From NCBI GenBank assembly GCA_002842095.1, contig PHCB01000007.1:62001-126000 (forward strand): DNA of 64,000 bases, read 5' to 3'. Both the position numbers and the translations under genes were made by a program. The notes beneath the pieces were generated by a model, which was given only the letters and a program-made list of their open reading frames with translations, did not search any database and was not told the origin of the DNA. Position 1 is the stretch's first letter; each line of letters begins with the position of its first letter. The stretch is from a candidate division BRC1 bacterium HGW-BRC1-1. Its GTDB lineage: Bacteria > Sumerlaeota > Sumerlaeia > Sumerlaeales > Sumerlaeaceae. Positions 51,357 to 59,974 of the stretch are shown here, piece by piece.

Positions 51357-52973
51357 TTACCGCCGACCGCCGCGGCGGCTGCGTTTGCGTTCGCCTTCGG
51401 CGCTGTGCGCGCCTCCGCGCTTTTCGTCGCGGGGGCGATCGCTGCTGCGCTCGCGTGCACGCGGTGGTCCACCAGGGCCGCCACGATCGCTCGTTTTGCG
51501 CCCCGGTGCGCGCTGCACGCGTTCGTGCACCTCCGGCACCTTGAAGATACCGTGGAGAGCATCCTGATAGTAGTCGTCGAGGAGCATCGCCAGAAGCTGC
51601 ACTTCCTCGTCGCTTTCGATCAGGGATTTCACAAGCGGCACGAACCGTTGCATGCGCTCGATCTGCAGGCGGTCGCGGTCTCGCATTTTGGCTTCCATCA
51701 ACACCGTCGTACGCTCTGCCACCACCGCTGACACGTCCTCGTCGGTGGGCACGGGCTTCTGGATCATGTTGATGTTGAAGCGCTTCTCGGCGCGGTTGAG
51801 GTCGCCGGTTTCGGTGAGGGCCACCAGCGAGATCGCCGTGCCGCCCGCGCCGGCGCGGGCTGTGCGCCCTGCCCGGTGGATGTAGCTTTCGGGGTCGTCG
51901 GGGAAGTCATACAGAAACACGTGCGACAGCCCTGGAATATCGATGCCGCGGGCCGCCACGTCGGTCGCAATCAGGAACCGAAGGTCGCCCTGGCGCACGC
52001 GCTCCAGCACCTTCTCGCGGGCGTTTTGCGCCAGATCGGCGGTCAGTTGATCGGCGTCATAGCCGAACCGTTGCAGCACCGTGCAGACGTAATTCACCTT
52101 GTCCTTCGTGTTGCAGAAGACCATGGCCGAGGCCGGATTCTCCAGTTCGATCACGCGCACGAGGCAGCGGTCTTTGTCCATGGCCGGCACTTCGTACCAG
52201 ATGTGTTCCATCCCGGCGATGTGCACCGAGCCCTGGCTGAGGCTGAGGAATTCCGGTTGATCCATGAACTGGCGCGCAAGGCGCATCACGATTTCGGGGA
52301 AGGTGGCGGAGAACATGAACGCGCATTTTTCCACCGGCAGGAAGCGTTGCAGCGCCACCATGTCGGGATAGAAACCCATGCTCATCATGCGGTCGGCTTC
52401 GTCGAAGATGATGAAGTCGAGGTCGCGCAGTTTGAAGGCGTTGTTGAGCAGCAGATCGAGCAGACGCCCGGGGGTGCCCACCACAATGTGCGCGCCCTCG
52501 TTCAGCGCGTCGCGCTGGGCGCCGTAGCCCACGCCGCCGTACACGGCCACCACGCGCACGCCCGTGCCCTCGGCCAGGGCGGTTGCCTCGCGGCTCACCT
52601 GGAGGCACAATTCGCGGGTCGGGACCAGAATGAGTCCCTGACATTCGTTCAGTTTGGGGTCGATAAGGGTAAGGATGGGCAGCACGAAGGCGCCCGTTTT
52701 GCCGCTGCCGGTGCGGGCCTGAACCATGGCATCGCGGCCCTGCAAAAGGTAGGGCATCGAGCGCGCCTGCACGGGCATGAGCGAGGTCCAACCCATGGCG
52801 CGGGTCGATGCTTGAAGGTTGGCGGGAAGGTCCTCGTAGCGAGCTTCCGGAAGGAGCGGTTCGCCGGATCCGGTGGTGGCGGTTTCGTCGTCGCTGGTTG
52901 CGGTGGCGGCGGGTTCGTCGCCGGAAAGCGGGGCCGGAGATTCGGCCGGAGTGGTTTCGTTTTCATTGATCAT
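51357..52973 (-). CDS. DEAD-box RNA helicase
   Basis: 538 residues. Motif I ARTGSGKT, Ia VPTREL, Ib GTPGRLLD, II as FDEADRM, III as FSATFPE, and VI HRAGRTARAG are in order, with ARGIDIPGLSHVF (motif V). The ~45-residue N-terminal tail is rich in E, T, P and A. The C-terminal ~60 residues are an R/G/E-rich RNA-binding tail (RGGPGGPPRARERSSDRPRD). Remodels RNA, probably rRNA or mRNA during cold or stress. A specific ortholog (RhlE, CsdA) is not assigned. Confidence 0.94.
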   Translation of the reverse strand: MINENETTPAESPAPLSGDEPAATATSDDETATTGSGEPLLPEARYEDLPANLQASTRAMGWTSLMPVQARSMPYLLQGRDAMVQARTGSGKTGAFVLPILTLIDPKLNECQGLILVPTRELCLQVSREATALAEGTGVRVVAVYGGVGYGAQRDALNEGAHIVVGTPGRLLDLLLNNAFKLRDLDFIIFDEADRMMSMGFYPDMVALQRFLPVEKCAFMFSATFPEIVMRLARQFMDQPEFLSLSQGSVHIAGMEHIWYEVPAMDKDRCLVRVIELENPASAMVFCNTKDKVNYVCTVLQRFGYDADQLTADLAQNAREKVLERVRQGDLRFLIATDVAARGIDIPGLSHVFLYDFPDDPESYIHRAGRTARAGAGGTAISLVALTETGDLNRAEKRFNINMIQKPVPTDEDVSAVVAERTTVLMEAKMRDRDRLQIERMQRFVPLVKSLIESDEEVQLLAMLLDDYYQDALHGIFKVPEVHERVQRAPGRKTSDRGGPGGPPRARERSSDRPRDEKRGGAHSAEGERKRSRRGGRR

Positions 52974-53042
52974 GGGGACAATTCTGAAACGGGTGTTTTT
53001 CCGGATACAAGCGCAAACTCGGGCGCGGCGCCCGCCGGCGAA

Positions 53043-54629
53043 TCATTGTTGGGCGTGCAGCAGCGCGCAATCGTCGCAGGTGAGGGCGTTGTTGGCGCAG
53101 CAATCGTGGAACACGTGTAGCAGCGCCTGGGTTGATTTCTCGAAGCGCGGGTTCATCCATTGCGATCCGTTGCCCGCGCCGAAGAGCCGCTGGCGCATGT
53201 ACTTCGCCAGCGAGTTATCGCCCAGCGCGGGGAAGTTTTCGAACAGCCGCCACGCGAACGCTTCCAGCGGGGCGTCGCCGGATTTGCGCGCCTGCAGGAT
53301 GGCCATGGGCAGCAGGATGTTGAACGTGAGCGACCGTGCGCGGTCGGCGCCGATGAGGTTCAGCGGCGCGGGGATCGGCTTGCCGCCCAGCGTGTAGCGG
53401 CGCGACCAATAGCTCTGGCCGCCGGGCTCGAACAGCGCCGCCAGTTGCAGCAGTTCGCGGCGGAAATCGCGGGCCGAGCGTGGGTCGTGGTCCATGGCCA
53501 GGCGCACCCGGGCGAGGCAGGTCTGCGTCAGCCCCGCGCGAAAATCCAGCCCGGCCAGCACCCGCGCCATTCCCGCCAGACGCCGCGACGGGAAACTCAC
53601 CGGACGCACGCCGCTGTGCCAGCGTTTGGTGGGCGGCATGATGCGGTCCTCGTAGTAACCCGCCAGGCGGCTCCACCACGCCTGCATGCCGTTCAGATAT
53701 TCCTGCGTCTCGTCGTCCATGGGCGCGCCCGTGCAAACCGCACCCTCGCGCGCATCGGCCGGCGGCAGCAGATTGGCGACGTTCAGCAGCACCGCTTCCA
53801 GCGCATCCACCAGTTGGCCGCCCGAGGCGTCGCGCGTGAAGGCTTTCAGTTCCTCGATGGGCGCGCGCCGCGCCAGCAGGAAGAAGAGCGTCTTGGTGGC
53901 CTTGTGCCCCAGCGCCGTCATCAGCCCCTGATAGAGCACCTGGTCGGCGGAGTCCGTGCGAAGCTGCACTTCCAGCCGCCGGATTTTCTCCTCCATGCGA
54001 CGCCGCGCCGCAGCCGCGAAGAACCGCGACACAAGGTCGCCGTCCATGGTTTCCAGCGCCAGCTTACACCGGCCCGATTCCGCCTCCTGCGGTTGCAGAT
54101 AATCCTCCGCCTGAAGGCTGCGCAGCACCGAGTCGAGGTCGGGGTTGACGAACGGCGCCAGTTCCAGCCGCTCGACGCTGGTTCCATTGTGCAGTTGTTC
54201 CATGTTCGCGCGGTCGGTGCGATGGAGAAACGCGTGGAGAATGACGTGGTTATACTCGAAATCCTGCGCATGGCGGTGGCGGTCCCAGTCGGCGGAATCG
54301 ACATGAATCTCCACGTCGCCCCTCATGCGACGCCCGCCCACCTCGATCTCCGCATTACGAAAATCCGGACCCGCGCTAAGGTTCCAGCGCCCCGGCTCAA
54401 TCACCCGCAAAGGCCGCCGCGAGCAGGTCTCCAGACGATCGCCGAAAAGCAGCTGCTCATGCCATATAGCCTGCACCAGCTTCTCGTCCACCCGAGCCCC
54501 CCCGCCCGAAAACGCCGACAAGGCCTCCCCAGCCCGCAACGCCCCGCCAGAAGCCGCCAACCGCAAAGCCTCGCGCAGCTCCTCGTAAGACTCCGCCGAT
54601 CCAGATTTAGCCCCTTTAGCGGCGCTCAT
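53043..54629 (-). CDS. DUF2851 family protein
   Basis: 528 residues from the ATG at 54629, which has GGAGGTG just upstream; the longer frame is not homologous-looking. The core matches DUF2851: LVQAIWHEQLLFGDRL, RWNLSAGPDFRNAEIEVGGR, RGDVEIHVDSADWDRHRHAQ, YNHVILHAFLH. Paired Asp/Glu/His residues in the GPDF.NA and GDVEIH motifs look like a nuclease- or hydrolase-type site. The C-terminus ends with a Cys cluster (CCANNALTCDDCALLHAQQ) that could bind metal. The function of the family is unknown. Confidence 0.85.
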   Translation of the reverse strand: MSAAKGAKSGSAESYEELREALRLAASGGALRAGEALSAFSGGGARVDEKLVQAIWHEQLLFGDRLETCSRRPLRVIEPGRWNLSAGPDFRNAEIEVGGRRMRGDVEIHVDSADWDRHRHAQDFEYNHVILHAFLHRTDRANMEQLHNGTSVERLELAPFVNPDLDSVLRSLQAEDYLQPQEAESGRCKLALETMDGDLVSRFFAAAARRRMEEKIRRLEVQLRTDSADQVLYQGLMTALGHKATKTLFFLLARRAPIEELKAFTRDASGGQLVDALEAVLLNVANLLPPADAREGAVCTGAPMDDETQEYLNGMQAWWSRLAGYYEDRIMPPTKRWHSGVRPVSFPSRRLAGMARVLAGLDFRAGLTQTCLARVRLAMDHDPRSARDFRRELLQLAALFEPGGQSYWSRRYTLGGKPIPAPLNLIGADRARSLTFNILLPMAILQARKSGDAPLEAFAWRLFENFPALGDNSLAKYMRQRLFGAGNGSQWMNPRFEKSTQALLHVFHDCCANNALTCDDCALLHAQQ

Positions 54630-55158
54630 AAACCCACCTCCGCATGCAAGAAAGTGAGAGATGAAAAAGGGGAGCGATGGGGAAAAGCCAATGGAAAAAA
54701 GCGCGGTGGATGAGATTTTAGAATGGCTACTTAAGGGCACTGAACTGTCTCTGCCCGCAACCGGATGCGTCCTGTTGACGGCTTTTTTCAAGGGTTAGTC
54801 ATGGGTAACTCGTTGCGATCGGAGGTATTGGGAGCCATGCTAGGCGTCCTATGTGGATGCTATGCGGGGCCGGGAGGCGCGGAAACTCAGATCGCAAACT
54901 GTGTGACAAAAGCGCTAAGAGGCCTATTTTTAGCTATAGCATCATGAGGGGTGAACAGGTAGCGCTATGGCTTGCCGCTGTTAGCGGCCGGGTGGTAGGT
55001 GGCGTGGTTATACCAAGTGACCACAGCGTCTCGTTAAGATATTACTTCAGGCCTCTGCATCATCTCCGGCCGGTCGCGAATTAGGGACAGCCCTAACGAA
55101 TTCTCAACGCTACCATCTTAATGTGCAAATGGGAAACCGGTTTATAAGGTGGATCGAA
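54630..55158. other. Intergenic region without a recognised gene
   Basis: About 530 bp between the DUF2851 start and the defence-like patch. The short frames here have no family resemblance or convincing ribosome sites. Base composition becomes more AT-rich to the right, which fits a junction with acquired DNA. I see no terminator, tRNA or clear repeat. Confidence 0.5.
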
Positions 55159-55341
55159 TTAGTTGCACTTTACATTGCCCGTAAACTCGGCCTTCAGCGC
55201 CTTGACCGATAGCAGGTTGTCTCTGTTAATGAGGATGTTATTGAAGATGTCGATGCCACTGATCCGGAGTGCCGCATGGTAGAATTGTTCTGCCTTCTCC
55301 ACCAGCACGCGCGGATCTAGTTTCGGGCGGTGGGCGGTCAT
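55159..55341 (-). CDS. Small hypothetical protein behind the AAA/Toprim pair
   Basis: 60 residues if started at the ATG at 55341 (MTAHRPKLDPRVLVEKAEQF). The sequence VEKAEQFYHAALRISGIDIF, then NNILINRDNLLSVKALKAEF is plausible for a small folded helical protein. It starts 19 bp after the DUF4276 stop on the same strand, so it could be a third operon member or the tail of a lost gene. No family recognised. Confidence 0.35.
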   Translation of the reverse strand: MTAHRPKLDPRVLVEKAEQFYHAALRISGIDIFNNILINRDNLLSVKALKAEFTGNVKCN

Positions 55342-55360
55342 ACTGAGGACACCGATGATC

Positions 55361-55918
55361 CTACTTGGAGCACTGGAGTACGGCCTGCACAAAGACACGG
55401 AAACTGTTTGAGCGGGTATTCGTTGGGTCCAGATGCTGCCCGATTAGCCTCGAACCGCCCACCTTCTGGTATTGGGGCGCGAGCGCCGTGAGTTCACGGG
55501 ATGGGGATGCCAGGGCATCGGGGGTGCGGTACTTGCGCTGGTTCTGATACGCAGCCAAGCCATGGCGCTCTAAAGCCTTCTCCACGGCGGCGAGGTCGGC
55601 GAGATACCAACTCTCGAGCTCGTGACAGGCGATGCGGACGACGGCTTCGGGATGCCCGGCGTTTGTGCACTTCTGTGCAAGCGTGGCTTTTGTGTTTATG
55701 CACGGCGCCGCGTCCTTGTCGCGGAGCACGATGAACTTGGCGTGGGGGTTGAGGTAACCACGCAACTTGCGTTCCAGCCGCTTCTCCAAGTCTTGTTTGC
55801 CCTCAAAGACGATGAACCGCGTAACGATCTCAGGAGGGAGAATCCGCGGGAGCAGAACGCTCAGGAGGGATTCTGCGGAACGCTCCTCGAGAAAGAACAC
55901 AATTTCGGCGCCGTTCAC
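55361..55918 (-). CDS. DUF4276 / Toprim-like nuclease-type protein
   Basis: 185 residues from a GTG at 55918 that overlaps the stop of the AAA gene (GTGA). Toprim-like metal motifs are visible: Glu11-Glu12 in VFFLEERSAES and the Asp67-x-Asp69 pair in VLRDKDAAP. FEGKQDLEKRL and ELESWYLADLAAVEKAL are the family-defining segments of DUF4276 (RloB-like). Such proteins act as nucleases beside an ABC-type ATPase in anti-phage or stress modules (RloAB, AbiL, PARIS-like designs). The role here is inferred. Confidence 0.83.
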   Translation of the reverse strand: MNGAEIVFFLEERSAESLLSVLLPRILPPEIVTRFIVFEGKQDLEKRLERKLRGYLNPHAKFIVLRDKDAAPCINTKATLAQKCTNAGHPEAVVRIACHELESWYLADLAAVEKALERHGLAAYQNQRKYRTPDALASPSRELTALAPQYQKVGGSRLIGQHLDPTNTRSNSFRVFVQAVLQCSK

Positions 55919-57108
55919 TTCGGGTCGGCCCCCTTGAAGAAGCCCTCCTTCCAAAGATAGCCCAATTGATCGCCGTCTTTGACGTACCGGGCAATTTGCT
56001 TGTCATCTTTTGCACGGTGAACAGACGAGTACCCCTTGACCTTCGTCAGCCAGAACACTTCGTCGAGTTCTGCGGCGTTCAGAAAATCGGGTGAGTGGGT
56101 TGATACAAAGACTTGGCCCCCGCCCCGTGAATAGGCACGAAATTCCTCCGCGAGTTCCGGAAGCAGCTTCGGATACAGTTGGTTCTCCGGTTCCTCGACA
56201 CAAAGAAGGGGATGAGGGGAAGGATCATACAGCAACACCAGATAGGCGAGCATCTTGATGGTGCCATCCGAGACATGGCGGGCCAGGAAGGGATCGTGGA
56301 AGGCTCCGTCCTTGAAACGGAGAAGGACACGGCCCTCCTCGGTTGTCTTGGCCTCAACTTGTTCGACGCCTGGAACGCGGTGTTTCAGTTGTTCGAGGAT
56401 CTTGTCAAAGCGGTCTCTGTGGTTCTTGTACAGATACTCGACCACGAGAGAGAGGTTTTCGCCTTCGCGCGAAAGATGCTCGGCGTATCCGGCTTCCTGT
56501 TCGGGGCGTGCGCGCTGGATGTGGAAATCTGACACATGCCATCGCTCGATGAGATTGGCCAGGGCCTTGCTGGCCGGAAAGCGCTCGAACTGGGCAAGTC
56601 CCTTGACTGCGAGGATGTCGGGTGACCGGAGGGTGTAAGGTTCACGCTTTAGGTCTGCCTCGCGCTTTACTTCCTCATCGGGTTCATTTTGAACGGCGGT
56701 ACCAATGCCCATAGTAAAGTCGAGGAAGTGCCATGGTTTCCCCTTGCTCCCGCGGCGGTACTTAAGAAGTTCGTGCTCGACGACGGGTTGGCCGTCTTTT
56801 TCGTTCACTGCGAGCAAATAGGTAATCAAGGGGGACAGGGGGGGGGCTTCGCGGAACTTGATCTCGATCTCTATGGGGCCGGTGCTGTCCCGGCTCCGGA
56901 CCTCGGCAATCCCGCGACTTCCGCCCAGTCTGGTAATTGCGGTTCTCACATTGTCGGTCAGGGCATCCTTGAGAAATCCGAAGACACTGAAAAGGGTGGA
57001 CTTCCCGGAACCGTTTGCCCCGACAAGAATACAGAAGCTCGGAATATCGCGCAGTTCGACATTCTTGAAGGTCTTGAAATTCCGAAGACGAATGGACTCG
57101 ATTTTCAT
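55915..57108 (-). CDS. AAA_15/AAA_21-type ATPase (OLD/RloA-like)
   Basis: 397 residues. It begins MKIESIRLRNFKTFKNVELR, the usual SMC/OLD-like start, with Walker A at residues 30-38 (GANGSGKST). A helical middle follows. The D-loop region is ARHVSDGTIKMLAYLVLLYD, Walker B LLCVEEPENQLYPKLLPELA, and the switch His is in VFVSTHSPDF. It ends FKGADPK, where the DUF4276 gene overlaps by 4 bp. The pair is a typical two-component defence or toxin-like module in which the ATPase senses a cue and controls a nuclease partner; the trigger is unknown. Confidence 0.88.
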   Translation of the reverse strand: MKIESIRLRNFKTFKNVELRDIPSFCILVGANGSGKSTLFSVFGFLKDALTDNVRTAITRLGGSRGIAEVRSRDSTGPIEIEIKFREAPPLSPLITYLLAVNEKDGQPVVEHELLKYRRGSKGKPWHFLDFTMGIGTAVQNEPDEEVKREADLKREPYTLRSPDILAVKGLAQFERFPASKALANLIERWHVSDFHIQRARPEQEAGYAEHLSREGENLSLVVEYLYKNHRDRFDKILEQLKHRVPGVEQVEAKTTEEGRVLLRFKDGAFHDPFLARHVSDGTIKMLAYLVLLYDPSPHPLLCVEEPENQLYPKLLPELAEEFRAYSRGGGQVFVSTHSPDFLNAAELDEVFWLTKVKGYSSVHRAKDDKQIARYVKDGDQLGYLWKEGFFKGADPK

Positions 57109-57222
57109 TCCTGAATCTCCAGAGTGGATTGATTTCTCACGGGCGCGATCCTGCCACGGGGAGACATCTACTGGACTAGGACTTGACAGCCCTTGGTTGC
57201 CCGATGGTGCTGATGTTAACGC

Positions 57223-57629
57223 TTACAATAGGAGCCACTGCAAGTAGAGAATGGCGGGTTCGGTGGTTAGTTGGGTCATGTGGGACTCGATCTCAACGAT
57301 AAGCTGCTCCAGCTGCTAGTCGAGGTAGTACTGGGAATCGAACAATGAACGGCGGCTATCATGCAGTGAGTCTCGAATCCTCGGATTTGTTTCTGTGCCG
57401 CTAGTTTATCCTCGAGCAGGAGTATGGTCACGGTGCCGCGGCGTGTTTCGCGGACATGCCGATCGAGATCCTTGCTCTCCCGTTCGAGGCCGTGCTTGAG
57501 GTCTTCCCCCCAGTCATCGAGCTTTATGGCTTCGACATCAAAGAAGCGTACATTTTGTTCGAATACGGCGCGCTGAATTGCTTGGCGGTGAGGATTTTCT
57601 TCGGCGGCCGCTGTTCGTCCCCCTTGCAA
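57223..57629 (-). pseudogene. SNF2-type helicase C-terminal remnant, frameshifted
   Basis: The right part reads RQAIQRAVFEQNVRFFDVEA, then IKLDDWGEDLKHGLERESKD and EDKLAAQKQIRGFE, close to the C-terminal helical region of large SNF2/DEAD-like helicases found in DISARM-type and restriction-like loci. Near 57360 the frame shifts. The next frame carries on as DSLHDSRRSLFDSQYYLD, a TAG stop, then QLEQLIVEIESHMTQLTTEP and AILYLQWLLL with TAA at 57223. The N-terminal ~800 residues are missing. A dead piece of a defence gene; the exact system is inferred. Confidence 0.7.
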
Positions 57630-57696
57630 TAGCGATTTGTTCGTGGATGATTGTACGAAATTTGATGATGCGCGAATGGGTCAGGACGGAAACGGA

Positions 57697-57891
57697 ATGC
57701 GGAAATTAGTGATGGCTTTGGTTGTGGCTGCGGCGGCTTTGGCGTTGCAGGGGTGTTGCACGAGCGGGGTGGTGGATCACGTTATGGATGGGTCGTGGGA
57801 GCGTGTGCCGCAGTATTATCCGGTGGACATGCATCCGCCGTATCCGGACAGCCGCACTATGTGGGGACGCAGCATGGAGCATTGCCGCTGA
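57697..57891 (+). CDS. Small lipoprotein
   Basis: 64 residues from the ATG at 57697. A lipoprotein signal MRKLVMALVVAAAALALQGC with lipobox LQGC; Cys20 would be lipidated. The mature part is short, with WERVPQYYPVDMHPPYP and MWGRSMEHCR. No family recognised. It converges with the YqeY-like gene, 19 bp apart. Confidence 0.7.
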   Translation: MRKLVMALVVAAAALALQGCCTSGVVDHVMDGSWERVPQYYPVDMHPPYPDSRTMWGRSMEHCR

Positions 57892-57910
57892 GCGACGCTT
57901 TCGTGGGGCG

Positions 57911-58336
57911 TTATTTCAGCCCCATGGCGTCGAGCACTGTGGTGGCGCGGCGGCCGTCCAGGGCGTTGCCGTGCTTTTCCTTGAGCGCCTTCATGACGAG
58001 ACCCTTGCGGGTTTCTCCGGCCTCGACGATCTCGGCGGCCGAGGCGCGGATTTCATCGTCGGTCATCTGCTGCGGCAGATACGCCGCTAGGTAGCCAATC
58101 TCGCGGGTGTATTTGTCGGCGGTGTCGGGGTGCACGGCGCCGTGGGAATCGATAAACTCGCGTAGCGATTTGATGTAAGCCACCAGGATGGCCGCGGCGA
58201 AGTCGCCCTTGGCGTGGGGATCCTTTTCCTTTTTCTGGATCTCGCCGAGCACGTAATCGAGCACCGCTTTGCGTTCGCTTTCGCCGGCGCGCAGGGCGGC
58301 GATGCGGTCCTTCTGAACCTGCTCTTTGATGTCCAT
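57911..58336 (-). CDS. GatB/YqeY domain protein
   Basis: 141 residues. Typical YqeY sequence: an N-terminal helical part (MDIKEQVQKDRIAALRAGES, VLDYVLGEIQKKEKDP) and the C-terminal GatB/YqeY tail domain (YLAAYLPQQMTDDEIRASAA, GLVMKALKEKHGNALDGR). The C-terminal domain resembles the tRNA-contacting tail of GatB; a role linked to tRNA amidation is suspected but not proved. It lies 30 bp downstream of nanE. Confidence 0.9.
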   Translation of the reverse strand: MDIKEQVQKDRIAALRAGESERKAVLDYVLGEIQKKEKDPHAKGDFAAAILVAYIKSLREFIDSHGAVHPDTADKYTREIGYLAAYLPQQMTDDEIRASAAEIVEAGETRKGLVMKALKEKHGNALDGRRATTVLDAMGLK

Positions 58337-58366
58337 GGAAGCGATGTCCTTTTTCGGGCGGGGCGT

Positions 58367-59056
58367 TTACTTCAGGGTGGGTGCGATGAAATCTACAAAC
58401 CGCTTGGTGATTTCTTGCGGGCGCGTGATGGCTCCGCCCACAACGACGGCGTGGGCACCCATCTTGAGCGCCCGGGCGACGTGCTCGGGGGTGTGGTAGC
58501 GGCCCTCGGCAATGACGGGGACCTTGACCGCGGCGAGAACTTTCTCGAGCATGTCGAAGTCGGGGCCGACCAGCTTGGGGCTGTAGGGCGTGTAGCCCGA
58601 GAGCGTGCTGCTGACCACGTCGCAACCGAGGTCGGCGGCGTGGATGGCCTCTTCCGGGGTGGAGCAGTCGGCCATGACGAGGACGTTGAGTTCGTCGTGG
58701 ATGCGCTTCACGAGGTCGGCGAGGGTTTCCCCGTTGGGGCGCGGGCGGGGGGTGGCGTCGAGGGCCACCATGTCGGAGCCGGCGTCGGCCACGGCCCTGG
58801 CGGTCTCAAAGGTGGGCGTGATAAAGACGTCGAAGCCGTCGTGGTCTTGCTTGAAAATGCCGATGACGGGCAGATCGACGGCGGCCTTGATGGCGCGGAT
58901 GTCCTGCGCCGTGTTGGCGCGGATGCCGATGGCCCCGCTCATCTGCGCGGCGCGCGCCATGCGGGCCATGATGTCGGAGCCATGAAGTGGTTCGTGGGGA
59001 AGGGCCTGACAGGAAACAATGAGGCCGCGGGGAAAGATTTCGGTAACAGTTTTCAT
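58367..59056 (-). CDS. nanE: N-acetylmannosamine-6-phosphate 2-epimerase
   Basis: 229 residues, TIM barrel. Converts ManNAc-6-P to GlcNAc-6-P in sialic acid and amino-sugar catabolism. Recognisable blocks: GLIVSCQALPHEPLHGSDIM, GAIGIRANTAQDI, VIGIFKQDHDG (catalytic Lys), MVALDATPRPRP, VLVMADCSTPEEA and VIAEGRYHTPE, VVVGGAITRPQEIT. No other nan gene is in the window, though a GH94 phosphorylase lies close by. The start MKTVTEIFPRG fits family length. Confidence 0.94.
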   Translation of the reverse strand: MKTVTEIFPRGLIVSCQALPHEPLHGSDIMARMARAAQMSGAIGIRANTAQDIRAIKAAVDLPVIGIFKQDHDGFDVFITPTFETARAVADAGSDMVALDATPRPRPNGETLADLVKRIHDELNVLVMADCSTPEEAIHAADLGCDVVSSTLSGYTPYSPKLVGPDFDMLEKVLAAVKVPVIAEGRYHTPEHVARALKMGAHAVVVGGAITRPQEITKRFVDFIAPTLK

Positions 59057-59115
59057 GGGGTGTATGGTCGGGGAGTGGGCGGGTTGCGCAAGGGGGAAGT
59101 TTGGGGGTGGGGGGG

Positions 59116-59157
59116 ATGGACTATATGGACACTATGGACGATATGGACGATATGGAC
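59116..59157 (+). repeat. 9-bp tandem repeat, ATGGAC x 5
   Basis: ATGGAC recurs at 59116, 59125, 59134, 59143 and 59152, exactly every nine bases, separated by TAT, ACT or GAT triplets. The inverse set (GTCCAT x 5, same period) is at 59738-59779, so the two arrays flank the four-helix-bundle gene as an inverted pair. Confidence 0.9.
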
Positions 59158-59246
59158 GGAGGGGGACAGATTTTGGGTTGAGAGTGGGGAGTTGGTGGGG
59201 CCGGGAGTGGCGGTGATTTGTGTAATGCGATTTGGGAGTGATTTTC

Positions 59247-59927
59247 GTGGCTAATTACAAGTCAGGTAAGCTGGACGATTCTCAGCCTTTGATTCGTGCT
59301 CATGGGGGATATCGCAAGCTTCGGAGTTTTCAGATCGCGCAGTTGGTTTATGATGTGACCGTTCGGTTTTGCGAGAAGTTCATCGACCGCCGGAGCCGTA
59401 CTTGCGACCAGATGGTTCAAGCTGCGCGCAGCGGGGTTCAGAATATTGCCGAGGGGAGTCAGGCGAGCGGGACGTCCAAGAAGACTAAACTCAAACTGAC
59501 CAATGTGGCCCGGGCATCGCTTGAAGAACTGCGGTTGGATTACGAGGATTTTCTGAGGCAGCGCGGATACGCAATCTGGTCCAACGACGATCCACGCCGC
59601 AAGGAACTGGTCAGCCTGCGCCCTCAAACCGTGGATGATGTGGCGAAGTGGTCTAAGTTGGTCCTGGACCGGAAACTTGCTTCGCCCGATTACCAACCAA
59701 CCTCCGTTGCGCCAACCGCTCCCTCGCCCGATCCAAAGTCCATACCGTCCATATCGTCCATAGAGTCCATATCGTCCATCGCCGCCAACGCCACGCTGGT
59801 TCTCATTGGTGTCGCGGTCTCCCTCCTCGATCGCCAGATACGCTCCCAGGCCTGCGAATTCGAGCACGACGGCGGCTTCACCGAGCGGCTCTATCAAACG
59901 CGAAAAACCCGGCGCCAGAATCCCTGA
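59247..59927 (+). CDS. Four-helix-bundle 'suffix' family protein
   Basis: 226 residues from a GTG at 59247 with GGGAG at 59234-59238. The N-terminal region is the family's four-helix bundle, related to the 23S rRNA intervening-sequence protein (LRSFQIAQLVYDVTVRFCEK, then CDQMVQAARSGVQNIAEGSQ, LTNVARASLEELRLDYEDF). The C-terminal part is a low-complexity SIPSISSIESISSI stretch encoded by the GTCCAT repeat, then a hydrophobic patch (ATLVLIGVAVSLLDRQI) that may be a helix. Family function unknown. Its 3' end overlaps a terminator used by the convergent gene. Confidence 0.82.
   Translation: MANYKSGKLDDSQPLIRAHGGYRKLRSFQIAQLVYDVTVRFCEKFIDRRSRTCDQMVQAARSGVQNIAEGSQASGTSKKTKLKLTNVARASLEELRLDYEDFLRQRGYAIWSNDDPRRKELVSLRPQTVDDVAKWSKLVLDRKLASPDYQPTSVAPTAPSPDPKSIPSISSIESISSIAANATLVLIGVAVSLLDRQIRSQACEFEHDGGFTERLYQTRKTRRQNP
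59738..59779 (+). repeat. 9-bp tandem repeat, GTCCAT x 5 (inverse of 59116 array)
   Basis: GTCCAT occurs at 59738, 59747, 59756, 59765 and 59774, within the coding sequence; the nine-base step keeps the reading frame and yields a Ser/Ile-rich stretch. The unit is the reverse complement of the intergenic array 0.6 kb upstream. Confidence 0.9.
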
Positions 59928-59934
59928 CGCCGGG
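59902..59934 (-). terminator. Terminator for the GH94 gene
   Basis: Perfect 7-bp arms CCCGGCG (59908-59914) / CGCCGGG (59928-59934) with AAAAA at 59903-59907, which reads as a U tract on the minus strand. It lies within the end of the convergent four-helix-bundle gene. Confidence 0.8.
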
Positions 59935-59974
59935 TGTTGGTTGTTCGTGTTTTTGGTTCAGGCGGTCCCTTCGC

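Noticed and set aside
53160-54713. 517-codon plus-strand frame opposite the DUF2851 gene
   Set aside because: Arg/Gln/His-rich composition typical of an antisense shadow; the minus-strand product matches DUF2851.
58214-59254. Plus-strand frame of 346 codons opposite yqeY/nanE containing WTIWTLWTIWT
   Set aside because: Antisense of nanE and readthrough of the 9-bp repeat; no independent support.
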